NCBI GenBank assembly: GCA_041740995.1
Contig: JBGSKY010000212.1
Coordinates: forward strand, 1 to 25,536
DNA length: 25,536 nt
Direction of reading: 5' to 3'
Source of the DNA: JBGSKY01 sp041740995
GTDB taxonomy: Bacteria > Planctomycetota > Planctomycetia > Pirellulales > Pirellulaceae
Translations under genes and position numbers: made by a program
The notes under the pieces: model-generated
The model's database searches: none
What the model was told of the DNA's origin: nothing
Seen by the model: only the letters and a program-made list of their open reading frames with translations
Part shown: positions 24,666-25,536 of the stretch, in pieces
Layout of the letters: the number at the start of each line of letters is the position of its first letter
Position numbering within the stretch: position 1 is the first letter of the stretch

Positions 24666-25536
24666 GAAGCAGCACTCGGATACACTGCTCGTGGTGGGTG
24701 CCCCGTTGATTCTATTGCTGTGGTTTGTTGGGAAGCAGCACTCGGATACACTTCCCTGTGCCTACATTACTTATCACGCGGTGCTGTGGTTTGTTGGGAA
24801 GCAGCACTCGGATACACTACCTGTCAAATCAACCATAACCTTTTCAAAGCTGTGGTTTGTTGGGAAGCAGCACTCGGATACACTCGCTTTCGACGCGGCC
24901 CCGGCGGTCCGCCCGCTGTGGTTTGTTGGGAAGCAGCACTCGGATACACTCACCAGTGCCACGGCAAGACAAGCCAAAGCGCTGTGGTTTGTTGGGAAGC
25001 AGCACTCGGATACACTGAATGGATGCGGTCGAAATCGATAACTCACGCTGTGGTTTGTTGGGAAGCAGCACTCGGATACACTATCCACCTCGTCGATGTC
25101 ATCCTCGTCATAGCTGTGGTTTGTTGGGAAGCAGCACTCGGATACACTAGAAGCCGAAACGAGTGAGCAACGATGTCAGCTGTGGTTTGTTGGGAAGCAG
25201 CACTCGGATACACTTATCGACCGCGACGCACCCGCGATGCGCATGCTGTGGTTTGTTGGGAAGCAGCACTCGGATACACTAGTTGCGCATCGTCAGCCAG
25301 CGGAATAAGAGCTGTGGTTTGTTGGGAAGCAGCACTCGGATACACTCACCCAATTCGACGAGCCAACATGGAGATTGCTGTGGTTTGTTGGGAAGCAGCA
25401 CTCGGATACACTTGCGTCGATTCAACACGGATTAGAACTCGCGCTGTGGTTTGTTGGGAAGCAGCACTCGGATACACTAAAGCAGTTTGCGTCAGGTCCG
25501 TTGTTCGGGCTGTGGTTTGTTGGGAAGCAGCACTCG
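24651..25536. CRISPR. CRISPR array, 36-bp repeats and 30-bp spacers, cut at right edge
   Basis: Thirteen full identical 36-bp repeats start at 24651 and every 66 bases after (24717, 24783, 24849, 24915, 24981, 25047, 25113, 25179, 25245, 25311, 25377, 25443). A fourteenth begins at 25509 and is cut after 28 bases by the window end. The repeat starts GCTGTGGTTTGTTGGGAAGC and ends CTCGGATACACT. All thirteen spacers are exactly 30 bp and different from each other. The constant 36/30 spacing is typical of type II arrays. The 3' end TACACT resembles the -10 box within Neisseria-type II-C repeats, and GCTGTGG is partly complementary to it. The class call is an inference, since no cas gene is in the window. 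Orientation is likely plus if that promoter reading holds. No spacer was seen to match the rest of the window. Confidence 0.97.

Noticed and set aside
24661..24680. GGGAAGCAGC within the repeat resembles the SRP RNA tip
   Set aside because: The segment repeats fourteen times with different flanks and no SRP helix around it, so the resemblance is chance.
24546..25166. A 206-residue repetitive open frame that could be read as a repeat protein
   Set aside because: The 36-base units are identical at every base, including third codon positions, while the 30-base parts between are unrelated. That is a CRISPR array; the open frame follows from a 66-base period.

Overview
The window looks like chromosomal DNA from a planctomycete, most likely of the Pirellulaceae type (Rhodopirellula/Blastopirellula-like). 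That is an inference from content: a twin-arginine-exported Gfo/Idh/MocA oxidoreductase, a secreted SUMF1-domain protein, an FHA-GAF-sigma54 activator with a coupled methyltransferase, a SNF2 helicase beside unrecognised small proteins, moderate GC, loosely packed genes and few strong Shine-Dalgarno sites. There are no insertion sequences, rRNA or tRNA genes in view, and no recognisable cas gene.

Layout. 1-472 is non-coding with several hairpins. 473-2988 (minus) holds the Gfo/Idh/MocA oxidoreductase and, upstream of it, the SUMF1-domain protein. A strong hairpin terminator at 3092-3131 separates them from a second minus-strand unit: an M16 zinc peptidase (to 7436) followed by an aldehyde dehydrogenase-family protein. 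7709-11587 (plus) holds a Rieske 2Fe-2S protein, enolase and a phosphohexomutase, so two sugar-phosphate enzymes of central metabolism lie together. cstA (minus) follows. A long inverted repeat of REP/REPIN appearance lies between cstA and the divergent ndk. 14420-16964 (minus) is a SNF2 helicase with an unrecognised upstream partner. Divergent from these are two small unrecognised plus-strand genes joined by a TAATG overlap. An isolated bS18 (rpsR) gene at 17981 is followed by two strong hairpins. 18774-21490 is the FHA/sigma54 activator and a methyltransferase overlapping it by one base. 21491-22671 is 1.2 kb with no convincing gene except one weak small ORF. 22672-24510 is an ABC exporter.

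The right end (24651 to the window edge) is a CRISPR array: thirteen complete 36-bp repeats plus a fourteenth cut by the edge, with thirteen 30-bp spacers and an exactly constant 66-bp period. The 36/30 geometry, a repeat beginning GCTGTGGTTTG and a repeat end TACACT that resembles a -10 box suggest a type II (II-C-like) system whose cas genes lie outside the window. Directly before the first repeat, 14 bases can pair with the first 15 bases of that repeat, giving an unusual hairpin at the array boundary.

The array boundary is the most interesting part. Next come the isolated divergent bS18 with its downstream hairpins, the REPIN-like element and the clusters of unassigned structured non-coding DNA.
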